Origin: an uncultured Faecalibacterium sp.
GTDB taxonomy: Bacteria; Bacillota; Clostridia; Oscillospirales; Ruminococcaceae
Assembly (NCBI GenBank): GCA_934547065.1
Contig: CAKTEF010000011.1
Location: forward strand, 1 to 55,679
DNA: 55,679 bases
Direction of reading: 5' to 3'
Shown: positions 53,826 to 55,679 of the stretch, piece by piece
Position numbering within the stretch: position 1 is the first letter of the stretch
How the letters are laid out: every line of letters starts with the position of its first letter
Made by a program: the position numbers and the translations under genes
Notes under the pieces: generated by a model
The model's database searches: none
Told to the model about the DNA's origin: nothing
What the model saw: only the letters and a program-made list of their open reading frames with translations

Positions 53826-55679
53826 TCAGCCTTTCACCGCCAGGTTGACCAGGCGGCCCTTGACGTAGATCTCTTTGACCAGCTGCTTGCCCTCCAGAGC
53901 GGCGGCGACCGCAGGGTCTGCCTTTGCGGCGGCAATGGCAGCGGCAGCGTCGATGTCAGCAGCCACTTTCAGGCGTGCCTTGACCTTGCCGTTGACCTGC
54001 ACCGCGATCTCCACCGTGCTCTCCACGCACTTGGCCTCGTCGTACCGGGGCCAGGGATAGTAGGCCAGCTGCTCGTTGTGGCTGTGGCCCAGCTTCTCCC
54101 ACAGCTCCTCGGTCATGTGGGGAGCAAACGGATTCAGCAGCTGAACAACGGTCTCGAACTCCGCCTTGGTGGCACCGCCGTTGTCATACAGGGCGTTGAC
54201 CAGGGTCATCAGCTGGGCAATGGCGGTGTTCATCTTCAGGCCCTCGATATCGGCACCGACCTTCTTGATGGTCTGGTGCATTAGGGTCTCGATCTGCGGG
54301 CGGTAGCCCTCGCCCTCCACCAGCTTGTCGCTCAGGCCCCAGACACGGTCCAGGAAGCGGTTGCAGCCGGCAATGGCGGAAGTCTGCCAGGGAGCAGCCT
54401 GCTCAAAGTCGCCCATGAACATCTCGTACAGACGCATGGTGTCGGCACCGTACTGGTCCACCACCTCGTCCGGGTTGATGACGTTGCCCAGAGACTTGGA
54501 CATCTTGACGATGGGATGGCGGGCCATCTCGCCGTACTTTTCTTCCAGAGCCTTTTCGGCGGCTTTCTGGCTGCCGTACTCTTTCAGCAGCTTTTCCTGC
54601 TCGGCAGCGGGCAGGTTGACAAAGCTGTGGGGGTTCAGGCCCAGGATCATGCCGTGGGCCGTGCGCTTCTGGTAGGGTTCCGGAGAGGGCACAGCACCGA
54701 TGTCGTACAGGAACTTGTGCCAGAACCGGCTGTACAGCAGGTGCAGGGTGGTGTGCTCCATGCCGCCGTTGTACCAATCCACCGGGGACCAGTATTCCAG
54801 AGCTTCCTTGGAGGCAATGGCATCCTTGCAGTGGGGGTCCATGTAGCGCAGGAAATACCAGGAGGAACCGGCCCACTGGGGCATGGTGTCGGTCTCGCGG
54901 GTAGCGGGGCCGCCGCAGCACGGGCAGGTGGTTTTGACCCAGTCGGTGTGGCGGGCCAGCGGGGACTCGCCGTCCGGGCCCGGCTCAAAATCAGTGATAT
55001 CGGGCAGCGTCAGGGGCAGGCTGCTCTCCGGCAGGGGCTGCCAGCCGCACTTCTCGCACTTGACCATGGGGATGGGCTCGCCCCAGTAACGCTGACGGCT
55101 GAACACCCAGTCGCGCAGCTTATAGTTGACCTTATCGCGGCCCTTGCCGTTTTCTTCCAGCCAGCCGATCATCTTTTTCTTGGCATCGGTGACGGACAGA
55201 CCGTTCAGGAAGCCGGAGTTGACCAGCGTACCGGTGGCCACATCGGTAAAAGCGGCCTCGTCCAGATTGGACGGGGTATTGCCCTTGACCACCTCGATGA
55301 TGGGCAGACCGAACTTTTTGGCGAATTCCCAGTCGCGGGTATCGTGGGCGGGCACGGCCATGATGGCACCGGTGCCGTAGGTGGACAGGACATAATCGGA
55401 AATGAAGATGGGGATCTCGGTATCGTTGACCGGGTTGATACCCATAACGCCTTCCAGCCTGACACCGGTCTTTTCCTTGTTCAGCTCGCTGCGCTCAAAG
55501 TCGCTCTTGCGGGCAGCCTCGGCCTGATAAGCCTTGACGGCATCGGCATTCTTGAGGATGCCCTTGTCCAGCCACTGTTTGACCATGGCATGCTCCGGGG
55601 AGACGACCATGTAGGTGGCACCGAACAGGGTGTCGCAGCGGGTGGTGTACACGGTCAGGGTGTCGCCTGCGGTGGTGCC
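53826..55679 (-). CDS. leuS: Leucyl-tRNA synthetase, C-terminal 617 residues (5' part outside window)
   Basis: This class I synthetase charges tRNA-Leu. The frame is open to the window edge, so the N-terminal part with the HIGH motif is missing. Visible are the CP1 editing domain (TTRCDTLFGATYMVVSPEHA, then TGAIMAVPAHDTRDWEFA with its conserved Asp), the zinc-like insertion CEKCGW and CPCCGGPA, AGSSWYFLRY, the KMSKS loop (VKMSKSLGNVINPDEVV), the anticodon-binding helical domain, and a C-terminal domain ending IYVKGRLVNLAVKG. The order and motifs are those of bacterial LeuS. Confidence 0.97.
   Translation of the reverse strand, partial: GTTAGDTLTVYTTRCDTLFGATYMVVSPEHAMVKQWLDKGILKNADAVKAYQAEAARKSDFERSELNKEKTGVRLEGVMGINPVNDTEIPIFISDYVLSTYGTGAIMAVPAHDTRDWEFAKKFGLPIIEVVKGNTPSNLDEAAFTDVATGTLVNSGFLNGLSVTDAKKKMIGWLEENGKGRDKVNYKLRDWVFSRQRYWGEPIPMVKCEKCGWQPLPESSLPLTLPDITDFEPGPDGESPLARHTDWVKTTCPCCGGPATRETDTMPQWAGSSWYFLRYMDPHCKDAIASKEALEYWSPVDWYNGGMEHTTLHLLYSRFWHKFLYDIGAVPSPEPYQKRTAHGMILGLNPHSFVNLPAAEQEKLLKEYGSQKAAEKALEEKYGEMARHPIVKMSKSLGNVINPDEVVDQYGADTMRLYEMFMGDFEQAAPWQTSAIAGCNRFLDRVWGLSDKLVEGEGYRPQIETLMHQTIKKVGADIEGLKMNTAIAQLMTLVNALYDNGGATKAEFETVVQLLNPFAPHMTEELWEKLGHSHNEQLAYYPWPRYDEAKCVESTVEIAVQVNGKVKARLKVAADIDAAAAIAAAKADPAVAAALEGKQLVKEIYVKGRLVNLAVKG

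Overview
The window looks like chromosomal DNA of a GC-rich Clostridia member of the Oscillospiraceae (Ruminococcaceae). A Faecalibacterium prausnitzii-like genome is the best guess. The evidence is Gram-positive style ribosome binding sites (AAGGAGG), near-consensus sigma-A promoters, a class III preQ1 riboswitch that I recall as having been studied from F. prausnitzii, a group B-like [FeFe] hydrogenase, and many short modular palindromic repeats between genes. The genus is inferred from memory of these families, not from a database search.

Layout. 1-4.6 kb: an oligopeptide-type ABC importer operon (binding protein C-terminus, two permeases, two ATPases). 4.7-6.1 kb: a visibly more AT-rich three-gene operon of unknown function with its own promoter and terminator. 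6.2-10.2 kb: a glycolytic operon pgk-tpiA-gpmI on the minus strand with palindromic repeats in its spacers. 10.3-21.0 kb: a nine-gene polysaccharide operon on the minus strand (initiating phosphoglycosyltransferase, GT4, four paralogous GT2 enzymes, an O-antigen-polymerase/ligase-like protein, an EpsG-like polymerase and a flippase), running from one promoter to one terminator. 21.3 kb: tRNA-Ala(GGC). 21.6-29.3 kb: plsY, der, a PDZ/DUF512 protein, rpmF, yceD, a small P-loop protein, pgi and a DacF-type carboxypeptidase. 29.4-37.1 kb: a composite repeat, mtaB, the hydrogenase, small exported and envelope proteins, pyridoxal kinase, trmL, degV, and a preQ1 riboswitch followed by queT. 37.2-47.5 kb: an M20 peptidase, secA, a sulfur/tRNA operon (cysteine desulfurase, thiI, cinA and a degenerate membrane-anchored cinA paralogue) and an SGNH hydrolase. 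47.5-55.7 kb: fhs with a ZTP riboswitch, a small conserved protein, a CD1247-like protein, efp, a dense repeat cluster, an endonuclease IV-like protein, yqeG, rpsU and the 3' part of leuS.

The genes are mostly housekeeping: central carbon metabolism, translation and tRNA modification, secretion, one-carbon metabolism and envelope. Accessory content is the polysaccharide operon and the AT-rich trio. The points that most deserve attention are the catalytically dead CinA paralogue beside an intact cinA, a 52-bp repeat found nested at the tip of three different hairpin repeats, terminal-inverted-repeat-bounded intergenic elements, and an attenuator-like leader before the hydrogenase. No CRISPR array, transposase or prophage gene was seen.
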